Positions 1 to 8,635 of a DNA stretch of 64,000 bases are shown here, in pieces. Both the position numbers and the translations under genes were made by a program. Within the stretch, counting starts at the first letter, position 1; each line of letters opens with the position of its first letter. The DNA comes from Billgrantia antri (GTDB taxonomy: Bacteria > Pseudomonadota > Gammaproteobacteria > Pseudomonadales > Halomonadaceae), in NCBI RefSeq assembly GCF_019430905.1, contig NZ_JAHYCA010000004.1:372001-436000 (forward strand), given 5' to 3'. The notes below the pieces were generated by a model that ran no database searches, was not told where the DNA came from, and was given only the letters and a program-made list of their open reading frames with translations.

Positions 1-668
1 GGCAGGTTGAAACCGAAGTTGCTGTCGGTTTCACAGCGCACGATGGAGTGATGGACGCGATGCATGTCCGGCGTCACCACGATGAGGCGTAACCTACGGT
101 CGAGCCGCTCGGGCAGACGCACGTTACCGTGATTGTACATGGAGGTGGCATTGAGCAGGACCTCGAAGATCAGCACCGCCACGGCCGGCGCTCCCAGCAG
201 CGTCACCACGGCCACCTTGATGCCCATCGAGATGACGATCTCCAGCGGATGGAAACGCAGGCCGGTGGTGACGTCGAACTCGAGATCCGCGTGGTGCATG
301 CGATGCAGGCGCCACAGCCAAGGCACGGCATGGAACAGCCGGTGCTGGAAATAGATCGCCGCGTCCAGTAGCAGCACCGAGAGCGGCAGCGCCAGCCACA
401 GTGGCGCCGGAACCAGGTGGAACAGCCCCCAGCCGCGCTCGGCAGCCACCAGAGCAGCCCCTACCGCCGCCAGGGGAAAGAGCAGGCGCACGGTCAGCGT
501 ATCCAGCACCAGAATCAGCAGATTGCCGGGCCAGCGCTGCCAGCGCCGTATCCGCTGCTCGCGACGCGCAGCGAGGACTTCCCACAGCGCCATCGCCGCC
601 AGTACCAGCAGGAAGATGCCGAGGCGGATCAGCGGTTCGTGGCTTTGCAGCGTGTCGCTCATGCTCAT
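1..668 (-). CDS. Sterol desaturase / fatty acid hydroxylase family membrane protein (C-terminus beyond window)
   Basis: The reading frame stays open from an ATG at 668 to the window edge, so only the first 222 residues are visible. They show hydrophobic segments near residues 15-33, 50-75 and 90-107, then the histidine clusters of the di-iron fatty acid hydroxylase superfamily: HRLFH at 109-113, HRMHH at 122-126 and a later HRVHH near 209-213. The family uses such clusters to bind two irons for O2-dependent lipid hydroxylation or desaturation at the membrane. The substrate cannot be read from the sequence. An in-frame ATG at 662 is an alternative start. The gene is divergent from the MoxR gene, with about 115 bp between them. 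Confidence 0.85.
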   Translation of the reverse strand, partial: MSMSDTLQSHEPLIRLGIFLLVLAAMALWEVLAARREQRIRRWQRWPGNLLILVLDTLTVRLLFPLAAVGAALVAAERGWGLFHLVPAPLWLALPLSVLLLDAAIYFQHRLFHAVPWLWRLHRMHHADLEFDVTTGLRFHPLEIVISMGIKVAVVTLLGAPAVAVLIFEVLLNATSMYNHGNVRLPERLDRRLRLIVVTPDMHRVHHSIVRCETDSNFGFNL

Positions 669-784
669 GGCTCCGGCGAATCCTGCCCTGATGGTATCGC
701 TGTCGAGCGGGATTTGTCCCCCACCCCGCCCTTCCGTACACTTGTTTGACTCTCCCCCACACGACGCTACGCCGAGGCATGACC

Positions 785-1639
<855 letters not shown>

Positions 1640-1642
1640 GCC

Positions 1643-2821
1643 ATGTTCATCGGCCTGTTCGAGACCCTCAGGCGCGCCGGCGTGCCGGTGTCGCTGCGCG
1701 AACTGCTCGACCTGCACGCGGTGGTCGAGCGCGGCGTGGTGTTCGCCGACATGGAGGCGTTCTATCAGGTCGCGCGCACCGTGTTGGTCAAGGACGAGCG
1801 TCACTTCGACCGCTTCGACCGTGCCTTCGCCGCCTGGTTCGACGGCCTGGAAAATCTCGATGCCGCAATCGAGGCGTTGATCCCCGACGACTGGCTGCGC
1901 CGCGAATTCGAGAAACATCTCTCCGAGGAAGAGAAGGCCCAGATCGAGTCGCTGGGCGGACTGGAAAAACTGATCGAAACCTTCAAGCAGCGCCTCGATG
2001 AGCAGAAGGAGCGCCATGCCGGCGGCAACAAGTGGATCGGCACCGGTGGCACCAGTCCCTTCGGCGCCTACGGCTACAACCCCGAGGGCATCCGCATCGG
2101 CCAGCAGGGCTCGCACCACCGCCGCGCGGTGAAAGTGTGGGACGAGCGGCGCTTTCGCGACTACGACGACTCCCTCGAGCTGGGCACTCGGAACATCAAG
2201 ATGGCGCTGCGCCGGCTGCGCAAGTTCGCCCGCCAGGGTGCGGCGGAGGAGTTCGACGTCGAGGCCACCATCCGCGACACCGCCCGCGACGCCGGTCTGC
2301 TCAACGTGCGCCTGCGTCCGGAGCGGCATAACTCGGTGAAGGTACTCCTGTTCCTCGACGTGGGCGGCTCCATGGACGATCACATTCGCGTCTGCGAGGA
2401 ACTGTTCTCCGCCGCCCGCTCGGAGTTCAAGCACCTGGAGCACTACTATTTTCACAACTGCTTGTACGAAGGTGTCTGGCGCAACAACCAGCGGCGCACC
2501 AGTGAGCGCATTCCCACCATGGACGTGCTGCATACCTACGGCCGCGACTATCAAGTGGTGATCGTCGGCGATGCCGCCATGTCACCCTACGAGGTGACCC
2601 ACCCTGGAGGCAGCGTGGAGCACTTCAACGACGAGGCCGGCGCGGTGTGGCTCCAGCGCCTGGCTGACAAGTTTCCCAGCCTGGCCTGGCTCAATCCCAT
2701 GCCGCCGCGGGCCTGGGAGTACACCCACTCTACCCAGTTGATCCGCCAGTTGATCGACGACCGCATGTACCCCATGACCCTGGAAGGGCTCGAGAATGCC
2801 ATGCGCGACCTGGCTCGCTGA
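1643..2821 (+). CDS. VWA-domain (CoxE-like) protein, partner of MoxR
   Basis: This 392-aa cytosolic protein has no signal peptide. A charged helical N-terminal half is followed by a von Willebrand A fold from about residue 233. The metal-ion site reads DVGGSM at residues 239-244, so the first Ser of the usual DxSxS is Gly. A Gly here may be normal for this MoxR-linked subgroup, but it could weaken metal binding. It lies 3 bp after the MoxR gene, which fits the common ATPase plus VWA adaptor arrangement. Exact function unknown. Confidence 0.88.
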   Translation: MFIGLFETLRRAGVPVSLRELLDLHAVVERGVVFADMEAFYQVARTVLVKDERHFDRFDRAFAAWFDGLENLDAAIEALIPDDWLRREFEKHLSEEEKAQIESLGGLEKLIETFKQRLDEQKERHAGGNKWIGTGGTSPFGAYGYNPEGIRIGQQGSHHRRAVKVWDERRFRDYDDSLELGTRNIKMALRRLRKFARQGAAEEFDVEATIRDTARDAGLLNVRLRPERHNSVKVLLFLDVGGSMDDHIRVCEELFSAARSEFKHLEHYYFHNCLYEGVWRNNQRRTSERIPTMDVLHTYGRDYQVVIVGDAAMSPYEVTHPGGSVEHFNDEAGAVWLQRLADKFPSLAWLNPMPPRAWEYTHSTQLIRQLIDDRMYPMTLEGLENAMRDLAR

Positions 2822-2964
2822 CCCAAGCACTGCGAGTGAATGCGACCCGGTTCAGGACCGCTTGCCCCATTGCCAGCCCAACCTTATACTGTGTTTCCAT
2901 ACAGCTTTCGTATGACCATGCTGTTTTGCCCGGTCCGGAGGAGAAGATAGCGCATGGACTCGCC

Positions 2965-3014
2965 ATAGCCCTTTTTGGCTATTTTCTTGAAAAATAGCCC
3001 CTAAGGGCTATCAT
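2965..3014 (+). promoter_or_regulatory. Promoter with two tandem 18-bp palindromes upstream of the SatD operon
   Basis: Two perfect dyads of the form ATAGCC-N6-GGCTAT occur at 2965-2982 and 2994-3011, with centres 29 bp apart. A good sigma70-like promoter overlaps them: TTGAAA at 2987-2992 and TATCAT at 3009-3014 with 16-bp spacing. The second dyad fills the spacer between -35 and -10, the classical position for a repressor operator. The predicted transcript would start near 3021, about 24 nt before the SatD start. The SatD-like protein has a C-terminal HTH, so autoregulation is an inference worth testing. Confidence 0.6.
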
Positions 3015-3044
3015 CCAGACATCACCGATGCGTAGTACAAGCCC

Positions 3045-3686
3045 ATGGCGCAATGCATTGCCGTACTCACGGGCGACCTGGTCGATTCTCGCAAGGCCAG
3101 TGACCCCAAGCGGCTCTTTAAGGTGCTCGATACCACCCTCGAGACGCTCACCGAGCGCTACGGAGGTCAAAGCGAGCGCTACCGCGGCGACGGGTTCCAG
3201 ATCGCCCTACCCGACCCGGCAATCGCCCTGCCTGTCGCAGTGCTGCTGCGTGCGGCGCTGATTCGTCACTCGGAGGAGCGCCAACGCTGGGATGCACGTA
3301 TCGCCGTTGCCATCGGCAAGGATCGCTGGCAGCCCGAACAACGGGTCACCGAGGCCAGCGGAGAGGTGTTCGTGCGCTCTGGCCAGACGCTGGACGCCAT
3401 GAGCGAAGGCACCTCACACCTGTGTCTCAGCCTGACCGAGGAGGACGGCAGCGAGTGCCTGGCGCTGTTGACCCGTTTCGTCGACGATCTGATCGACGGC
3501 TGGTCGCGCTACGCCGCAGAGGCCGTCTACCTCAGCCTGTGGCACGAGGAATCCCAGCAGGCGCTCGCCAAGCGGCTCGGTATAAGCCAGCCCAGCGTCC
3601 ACAAGCGGCTGCGCGCCGCTCGCTGGGCGCTGCTCGAGGACTACCTGCGCTACCTCGGCCAACGCTTCAAGGACGACTCACGATGA
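3045..3686 (+). CDS. SatD-family protein with C-terminal helix-turn-helix
   Basis: The 213-aa product starts with the SatD hallmark (VLTGDLVDSRK, residues 7-17) and has a second conserved block, RYRGDGFQI, near residue 45. The order of these blocks resembles the metal-binding and central strands of class III nucleotide cyclase or palm folds; this is my inference. Residues about 165-205 (LAKRLGISQPSVHKRLRAA) form a typical HTH, so DNA binding is likely. The stop overlaps the DUF3307 start by 4 bp (ATGA), showing translational coupling. The promoter contains tandem palindromes that could be its own operators. Biological role unknown. Confidence 0.8.
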   Translation: MAQCIAVLTGDLVDSRKASDPKRLFKVLDTTLETLTERYGGQSERYRGDGFQIALPDPAIALPVAVLLRAALIRHSEERQRWDARIAVAIGKDRWQPEQRVTEASGEVFVRSGQTLDAMSEGTSHLCLSLTEEDGSECLALLTRFVDDLIDGWSRYAAEAVYLSLWHEESQQALAKRLGISQPSVHKRLRAARWALLEDYLRYLGQRFKDDSR

Positions 3687-4441
3687 ACGCCGATCTCTCG
3701 CTACTGCTGGGGCTGGTGCTGGCCCACCTGCTCGGCGACTTCGCCTTGCAGCCAAGCCGCTGGGTCGAGGCTCGCCTTGTGCGCAAGGTGCGCTCCCCCC
3801 AGCTCTACCTGCACGCGGCGCTACATGGCGGTTTGGCCCTGACGGTACTGGGTGCAGCCACCCTGAGCCGCGCTAGCGGCGCTTCCTGGGGAGTGGTCCT
3901 GGGTGGCGCGGCAGCGATAGCCTTAAGCCACGCTGCGATCGATCTCGGCAAGGCCTACCTGTCACCGACGAGGCTGCGCTGGTTCATGCTCGACCAGGCG
4001 CTGCATCTGTTGGTGCTGCTGGGCGCGTGGCTGGCCTGGCTCGGCAGTTGGCAGCCCTTGCTCGCGTTCTGGCAATGGCTGTTCACCCCGCAGGTGCTCG
4101 GCATCGTCGTCGCCTACGTACTCGTCACTCGCCCACTGTCGATCGTAATCGCCCTGGTGATACAACGTTGGAGCGCGCAGATCGACAATCCCGGCACGCT
4201 CATCGCCGCCGGAGCACGCATCGGCATGGCCGAGCGCGTACTGGTGCTGACCCTGGTATTGCTCGATCAGCTGACCGCCATCGGCTTTCTGCTGGCGGCC
4301 AAGTCGGTACTGCGCTTCGGCGAACTGCGCGGCGCCCAGGATCGCAAGCTGACCGAGTACGTGCTGATGGGCACCTTGCTCAGCGTATCGACCGCCATGG
4401 TACTCGGCTTGTTGATACGGCTGGTGATACAGGGGAGCTGA
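3683..4441 (+). CDS. DUF3307 integral membrane protein
   Basis: The 252-aa protein starts at the ATG overlapping the SatD stop. It begins with the DUF3307 signature, LLLGLVLAHLLGDFALQP, and has roughly seven hydrophobic segments with conserved histidines and an aspartate in the first ones (AHLLGDF near residue 14-20; YLHAALHG near 42-49). SatD next to DUF3307 is a recurrent pair in bacteria, so the two proteins probably act together at the inner membrane. The lipoprotein amidase gene starts 2 bp after the stop. No enzymatic activity can be assigned. Confidence 0.85.
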   Translation: MNADLSLLLGLVLAHLLGDFALQPSRWVEARLVRKVRSPQLYLHAALHGGLALTVLGAATLSRASGASWGVVLGGAAAIALSHAAIDLGKAYLSPTRLRWFMLDQALHLLVLLGAWLAWLGSWQPLLAFWQWLFTPQVLGIVVAYVLVTRPLSIVIALVIQRWSAQIDNPGTLIAAGARIGMAERVLVLTLVLLDQLTAIGFLLAAKSVLRFGELRGAQDRKLTEYVLMGTLLSVSTAMVLGLLIRLVIQGS

Positions 4442-4443
4442 GC

Positions 4444-5364
4444 ATGCCGAAGCGCTGGACCACCCTGTTGGGCATCGCCATGGCGAGCGTTTGGTTGGCC
4501 GGCTGCGCCGCGCCGGAACACCTAGAACGGCGCGACGGCTACGTGGTGGACCATGCCCACGTGTCGCCCTCGCACACCAGCCGCGTGCGCCATCTGGTGA
4601 TCCACTACACCGATGTCGACGAGGCCGAATCGTTGGCCGTGCTCACCGGCCCCCATGTCAGCGCCCATTACGTGCTGCCGCTGCCGGCGCGCGACCACCG
4701 CGGCCAGCCGCTGGTCTACCAGTTGGTCGACGAGGAGCGCCGCGCCTGGCATGCCGGCGCCAGCGCCTGGCGGGGCCGCACCAACATCAACGACACCTCG
4801 ATCGGCATCGAGATCGTCAATACCGGGCCCGACCGCCCCTATGCCGAGGTGGAGAGGCTGCTGGAAGAGGACCCGGAGGCGTCTGTGGAAATCGGCTGGG
4901 CTCCCTATCCCGAGGCACAGATCGAAGCGCTGATTGCTCTTTCCAGCGATATCATCGAGCGTCACGACATCCATCCCACCGACGTGGTGGCCCACTCCGA
5001 CATCGCACCGACACGCAAGATCGACCCCGGCCCGGATTTTCCATGGCGCCGGCTGCATGAGGCCGGCATCGGCGTATGGCCTGAGGAAGACAGCGTTGCA
5101 CGCTGGCGGGCCCGCTTCGAAATCGAAGCCGTACCGCTCGCCACCCTTCAGGAAGCGCTCAAGGGCTGGGGCTACCGGCTGGAGGCAACCGCTGAGCTGG
5201 ATCGCGAGACTCGCGCCGTGCTGCGCGCCTTCCAGATGCGCTTCCGCCCTTCCGACTACCGCGGGCGACCGGATGCCGAAACCGCCGCGATTCTCTGGGC
5301 GCTGCTGGAACACTACCGTCCAGCAGCGCTGGATTGCCTCGATCAGCCGTTACGAAATAGGTAG
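4444..5364 (+). CDS. amiD: Lipoprotein N-acetylmuramoyl-L-alanine amidase (AmiD-like)
   Basis: The 306-aa product is a predicted outer-membrane-anchored amidase that cleaves the bond between MurNAc and the stem peptide. A type II signal peptide ends in the lipobox LAGC with Cys21. The amidase_2 domain follows, with the expected zinc ligands His54 (VIHYT), His184 (VAHSD) and Asp194. A peptidoglycan-binding helical domain covers about residues 225-300. This is the architecture of E. coli AmiD. An AGGGGAG ribosome site lies 6 nt before the ATG. It is the third gene of the SatD operon, and its 3' end overlaps the convergent acdS by 22 bp. Confidence 0.88.
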   Translation: MPKRWTTLLGIAMASVWLAGCAAPEHLERRDGYVVDHAHVSPSHTSRVRHLVIHYTDVDEAESLAVLTGPHVSAHYVLPLPARDHRGQPLVYQLVDEERRAWHAGASAWRGRTNINDTSIGIEIVNTGPDRPYAEVERLLEEDPEASVEIGWAPYPEAQIEALIALSSDIIERHDIHPTDVVAHSDIAPTRKIDPGPDFPWRRLHEAGIGVWPEEDSVARWRARFEIEAVPLATLQEALKGWGYRLEATAELDRETRAVLRAFQMRFRPSDYRGRPDAETAAILWALLEHYRPAALDCLDQPLRNR

Positions 5365-6359
5365 CTGTAGGCGTTTAGCGCCGGCACCCCGCCCAGGTGC
5401 GCGTAGAGCACGCGAGAGCCCTCGGGGAACTCGCCATTGCGCACCATATCGATCATGCCCTGCATCGACTTGCCCTCGTAGACCGGGTCGGTCAGCACGC
5501 CCTCGAGGCGCGCACAAAGACGAATCGCCTCCAACGTACCTTCACTGGGCAGGCCGTACTCGGGGCCCCCGTAGCGAGTATCCAGCACCACATCCTCATC
5601 GGCGATTCCCCCTTCCAGCTCGACCAGCTCGGCTGTGTGTCGGGTGATGCGCAGGATCTGCTCACGGGTGCGCTCCGGCTTGGCCGAGGCGTCGATGCCG
5701 ATCACCCGCCGCGCCCGGCCGTCAGCGGCAAAGCCGACCACCATGCCGGCCTGGGTACTGCCTGTCACCGAACAGACCACGATGTAGTCGAACTTGAAGC
5801 CGAGCTCCTGCTCCTGTTGGCGCACCTCCTCGGCGAACCCCACGAAGCCCAGGCCACCATAAGGGTGCTCTGAACAACCGGCGGGAATGGGGAAGGGCTT
5901 ACCGCCGCGCTTGCGTACATCCTCCAGCGCCTGCTCCCAGCTCGGGCGGATGCCGATGTCGAAGCCAGCCTCGTCGAGGCGCACCTCGGCTCCCATGATG
6001 CGCGACATCTCGATGTTGCCGACTCGATCGTATACGGCATCGGAGTAGTTGACCCAATCCTCCTGCACCAGCACGCATTGCATGCCGAGATGGGCCGCCA
6101 CGGCAGCGACCTGACGCGTCTGATTGGACTGGATACCGCCGATGGAGACGAGTGTGTCGCAGCCCTGCTCCAGGGCTTGGGGAATCAGGTATTCGAGCTT
6201 ACGTGTCTTGTTGCCGCCGAAAGCGAGGCCGCTGTTGCAGTCTTCACGCTTGGCGTACAGCTCAACCTTACCGCCCAGATGCTTACTGAGGCGTTTCAGC
6301 GGGGCGATGGGTGACGGACCGAAAGTCAACGGATAACGGGGGAAGCGCTGCAAATTCAT
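5343..6359 (-). CDS. acdS: 1-aminocyclopropane-1-carboxylate (ACC) deaminase
   Basis: The 338-aa protein has exactly the length of characterised ACC deaminases. This PLP enzyme cleaves ACC, the plant ethylene precursor, to 2-oxobutyrate and ammonia. Residues that separate true AcdS from the similar D-cysteine desulfhydrases are present at canonical positions: PLP lysine Lys51, Ser78, Tyr268, Tyr294, Glu295 and Leu322. An AGGAGA ribosome site is 6 nt before the ATG. The gene is divergent from an Lrp-type regulator, the acdS-acdR arrangement known from plant-growth-promoting pseudomonads. Its 3' end overlaps the convergent amidase gene. Confidence 0.95.
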   Translation of the reverse strand: MNLQRFPRYPLTFGPSPIAPLKRLSKHLGGKVELYAKREDCNSGLAFGGNKTRKLEYLIPQALEQGCDTLVSIGGIQSNQTRQVAAVAAHLGMQCVLVQEDWVNYSDAVYDRVGNIEMSRIMGAEVRLDEAGFDIGIRPSWEQALEDVRKRGGKPFPIPAGCSEHPYGGLGFVGFAEEVRQQEQELGFKFDYIVVCSVTGSTQAGMVVGFAADGRARRVIGIDASAKPERTREQILRITRHTAELVELEGGIADEDVVLDTRYGGPEYGLPSEGTLEAIRLCARLEGVLTDPVYEGKSMQGMIDMVRNGEFPEGSRVLYAHLGGVPALNAYSYLFRNG

Positions 6360-6563
6360 GGAGATTCTCCTGCTGAAGGCAATGCCGACGGTCGTTCTGT
6401 TATGACCACGGGGCTCACGAGCGCCACGGAATGGCCTTTTTCATACTAACCGGCACGGAGAACCGCCTGGTTGCAAAAGAAAGTCAATTATTTAAACAAT
6501 AAATGCGAAGACCGAGCTTTGATGATCAAAAAGTTCTTCACACCTTATTTAAAGGAAATAAAA
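6360..6563. promoter_or_regulatory. acdS-acdR divergent promoter region
   Basis: About 200 bp separate the two divergent starts. The half next to acdR is clearly AT-rich (about 6470-6563), unlike the surrounding coding DNA. It contains a 13-bp dyad, TTTGAT-G-ATCAAA, at 6518-6530 and a near-palindromic A/T run at about 6487-6502. Lrp-type regulators bind AT-rich degenerate dyads, so this is the likely AcdR target. Exact -35/-10 elements were not assignable. Confidence 0.5.
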
Positions 6564-7055
6564 TTGCACTCCACAAGCACCCGCTCTGCGCCTGATACCG
6601 AGCTTGATCGCATCGACAAACGCATTCTCAAGAGGCTGCAGCAGAACGCCTCGATTTCCAACGTGGCCCTTGCGGCCGAGGTCAATCTCAGCCCACCCGC
6701 TTGCCTGCGGCGCGTCGAGCGGCTCAAACGGGAAGGCTTGATCCGCGGTATCGTCGCGCATCTCGATCCCGAGCGGCTCAATGCCGGCATGGTGGTCTTG
6801 ATAGGAGTGGTGCTGGATCGCTCGACGCCGGCGTCTTTCGCCGCCTTCGAGGAGGCTGCGCAGCGTGTCACCGGGTGCATGGAATGCCACGTCGTTACTG
6901 GCGAGTTCGACTACTTCATGCTGGTGAGGACTCGAGACAGCCAGAGCTTCAACAAGCTGCACGCCGAGCAGTTACTCTACTTGCCCGGCGTGCGCCAGAT
7001 CCGCTCGTTCATGGGTCTGAAAGAGGTGGTATCGACCCACCAGGTGCCGCTGTAG
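6564..7055 (+). CDS. acdR: Lrp/AsnC-family regulator of ACC deaminase
   Basis: From the TTG at 6564 the product is 163 aa, the usual size for Lrp proteins: an N-terminal HTH (about residues 14-60, with NLSPPACLRRVERL) and a C-terminal RAM effector domain (GEFDYFMLVRT near 115). The frame is open upstream to 6471, but that stretch is AT-rich, resembles no Lrp protein, and an AAGGA lies 7 nt before the TTG, so I prefer this start. AcdR proteins activate acdS and respond to ACC; the divergent position supports that role. Confidence 0.88.
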   Translation: MHSTSTRSAPDTELDRIDKRILKRLQQNASISNVALAAEVNLSPPACLRRVERLKREGLIRGIVAHLDPERLNAGMVVLIGVVLDRSTPASFAAFEEAAQRVTGCMECHVVTGEFDYFMLVRTRDSQSFNKLHAEQLLYLPGVRQIRSFMGLKEVVSTHQVPL

Positions 7056-7079
7056 CGCGTGCTGGCAGAAGGCAGACCT

Positions 7080-7099
7080 AAGGGGAGACGACGCCCCTT
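7080..7099. terminator. Possible bidirectional hairpin between acdR and a lipoprotein gene
   Basis: AAGGGG and CCCCTT form a 6-bp stem with an 8-nt loop in the short gap between convergent genes. There is no clear T-tract, so terminator function is only tentative. Confidence 0.35.
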
Positions 7100-7107
7100 G
7101 GCTGGCC

Positions 7108-7545
7108 TTACATCGTGGCCAGCCGCTCTTGGTCGTTGATGCCAGCCATGCGCACCAGGGCCAGGGCCTCGTCGAGGCTATCCACCTCTTCGACCCGCAC
7201 CAGCTCGCTGTCGAGGCTGAAAGACTTGCCGGTTTTCTCGGAGAGCATCCGCTCCAGGGTAGGCAAGTCCATGCCCTCCTCCATCTGCAGAACATCGACG
7301 CTGGCACTGCCGTGGGTACCGGGCAGGTAGATGGTGCCGTTGGAGAAATCCACGGCGTAGGCGATCACGCCCGGAACGATGAAGAACAACAGCCCCACGC
7401 CATTGGCAATGGCAACCACCGGGTCGATGCGGCCGCTCATCTGGCCCTTGCGCTCGGGATGAAAGACGGTACCGCAGCCCACCAGAGCGGTGAAAGAAGC
7501 AGCAAGCACCAGCCCGGTCAGGGCACGACGGATCTGGATCCTCAT
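7108..7545 (-). CDS. Small predicted lipoprotein
   Basis: The 145-aa product has a lipoprotein signal peptide ending in LVGC (Cys24). A hydrophobic segment follows (residues about 48-65, GVGLLFFIVPGVIAYAV), then FSNGTIYLP. Proteins carrying this PGVIAxAVDF...GTIYLP pattern are widespread in Gammaproteobacteria and have no assigned function. The C-terminal part is acidic and helical and shows no recognised domain. A GGAG lies about 10 nt before the ATG. It is convergent with acdR and divergent from the GNAT gene. Confidence 0.7.
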   Translation of the reverse strand: MRIQIRRALTGLVLAASFTALVGCGTVFHPERKGQMSGRIDPVVAIANGVGLLFFIVPGVIAYAVDFSNGTIYLPGTHGSASVDVLQMEEGMDLPTLERMLSEKTGKSFSLDSELVRVEEVDSLDEALALVRMAGINDQERLATM

Positions 7546-7678
7546 GGAAGAAAGGCTCCGCAGAAGGTCGGGTTACCGGCGCCGGACGATTGCCGCCCCT
7601 GGCGCCGCCATGGAGAATGGCGGGAGATTACCACAACGGCAGCTCATACGAGCGTTTACATCTTTCACGGAGGCCCAC

Positions 7679-8272
7679 ATGAGCGAAACCGCATTGCATA
7701 CCTGCCAGGGTAGCGCCATCGAGCCACGGCTTGAGGAACTGGCTCATCTGCGCATCACTGTATTCCGTGATTACCCATATCTCTACGATGGCAGCTTCGA
7801 CTACGAGGCGAACTACCTGCGCCGCTATGCCGAATGTCCGCAAAGTCTGTTCGTGCTGGCCGAGGATGGCGATGCGCTGGTGGGTGCAGCCACGGGCATG
7901 CCGCTGGCCGAGGACGTGGAAGAGTTCCGCACGCCGTTCGAGCAGACCGGTTTCGATATCGACAGCGTATTCTACTACGGCGAATCGGTGCTGCTGCCGA
8001 GCTACCGCGGCCGGGGTATCGGCAAGGCGTTCCTCGCCGAGCGCGAGCGTCATGCGGCCAAGCGTGGCTTTTCCACCGTAGCGTTCTGCGCCGTGGAACG
8101 CCCTGACGATCATCCGCTGAAGCCGGCAGGCTACGTGCCGCTGCATGGCTTCTGGCGCTCGCAGGGCTACGAGCGCCATCCGGAGCTTTCCACCACCTTC
8201 CGCTGGAAGGACATCGGCGAGTCGAAGGAGACCGACAAGCCGATGGTGTTCTGGCTGAAATCGCTGCAGTAA
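7679..8272 (+). CDS. GNAT-family N-acetyltransferase
   Basis: The 197-aa protein has the GNAT fold. The acetyl-CoA pyrophosphate loop, RGRGIG (about residues 105-110), follows a strand ending in ESVLLPSY, and a C-terminal block (LHGFWRSQGY) matches the last strands of the fold. I chose the ATG at 7679 because CGGAGG is 6-7 nt upstream and the upstream frame is not protein-like. The acceptor substrate cannot be predicted. It stands alone, followed by the dispersed repeat in front of proS. Confidence 0.85.
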   Translation: MSETALHTCQGSAIEPRLEELAHLRITVFRDYPYLYDGSFDYEANYLRRYAECPQSLFVLAEDGDALVGAATGMPLAEDVEEFRTPFEQTGFDIDSVFYYGESVLLPSYRGRGIGKAFLAERERHAAKRGFSTVAFCAVERPDDHPLKPAGYVPLHGFWRSQGYERHPELSTTFRWKDIGESKETDKPMVFWLKSLQ

Positions 8273-8299
8273 CCTGCACAACTAACCTCGGGGCTTATC

Positions 8300-8491
8300 C
8301 GTCGACAGGGCCCGGAGCGCCGGACCGCCGATGAGGCGCTGTAAACCCATCCTTGGGCGCTACTTTTGCCCTGCTTCGCTCTCGCGTCCTGCTCCGCTTG
8401 CAGGACCGGGGCTGGCCATCCATGGCCAGCCCGTTCGGAGCAGTGCTCCTCACCCATGGCAAAAGACCTCCTCTACGCCCTGTCCCCGGCG
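8300..8491. repeat. Dispersed palindromic intergenic repeat, copy 1 (long form)
   Basis: The gap 8273-8635 (363 bp) is mostly taken up by this element. It shares two blocks with the element at 46653-46752: a 38-bp core at 8333-8370 (35 of 38 identical, starting GAGGCGCTGT) and an identical 18-bp block at 8457-8474 (TGGCAAAAGACCTCCTCT). The ends CGTCGACAGG and CCTGTCCCCGG are imperfect inverted repeats. Between the shared blocks this copy has 86 bp instead of 5; the extra DNA includes an 11-bp perfect stem at 8409-8432 (GGGCTGGCCAT and its complement). No protein is encoded. From about 8492 to 8635 I see only the proS leader. Confidence 0.75.
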
Positions 8492-8635
8492 CCCCTCGTT
8501 CGTGGTGGCGAACTGCCATGCCAGGTTAAGCAACGCTTTTGCCGCCGTTCCCCGTTGGCCGTACAATGCCCCGAACGCCGCCCGTCGCGGCATCTCGACT
8601 CATGTCAGCCCACGCTGGAAGGAAAAGCCGGACCC

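Noticed and set aside
1643..2821. Gly in place of the first Ser of the VWA metal site as evidence for a dead domain
   Set aside because: The remaining site is intact, and the variation may be usual in MoxR-linked VWA proteins; not enough to call loss of function.
6471..6563. N-terminal extension of the Lrp regulator
   Set aside because: AT-rich, not Lrp-like, and a good AAGGA precedes the TTG at 6564; it is better read as promoter DNA.
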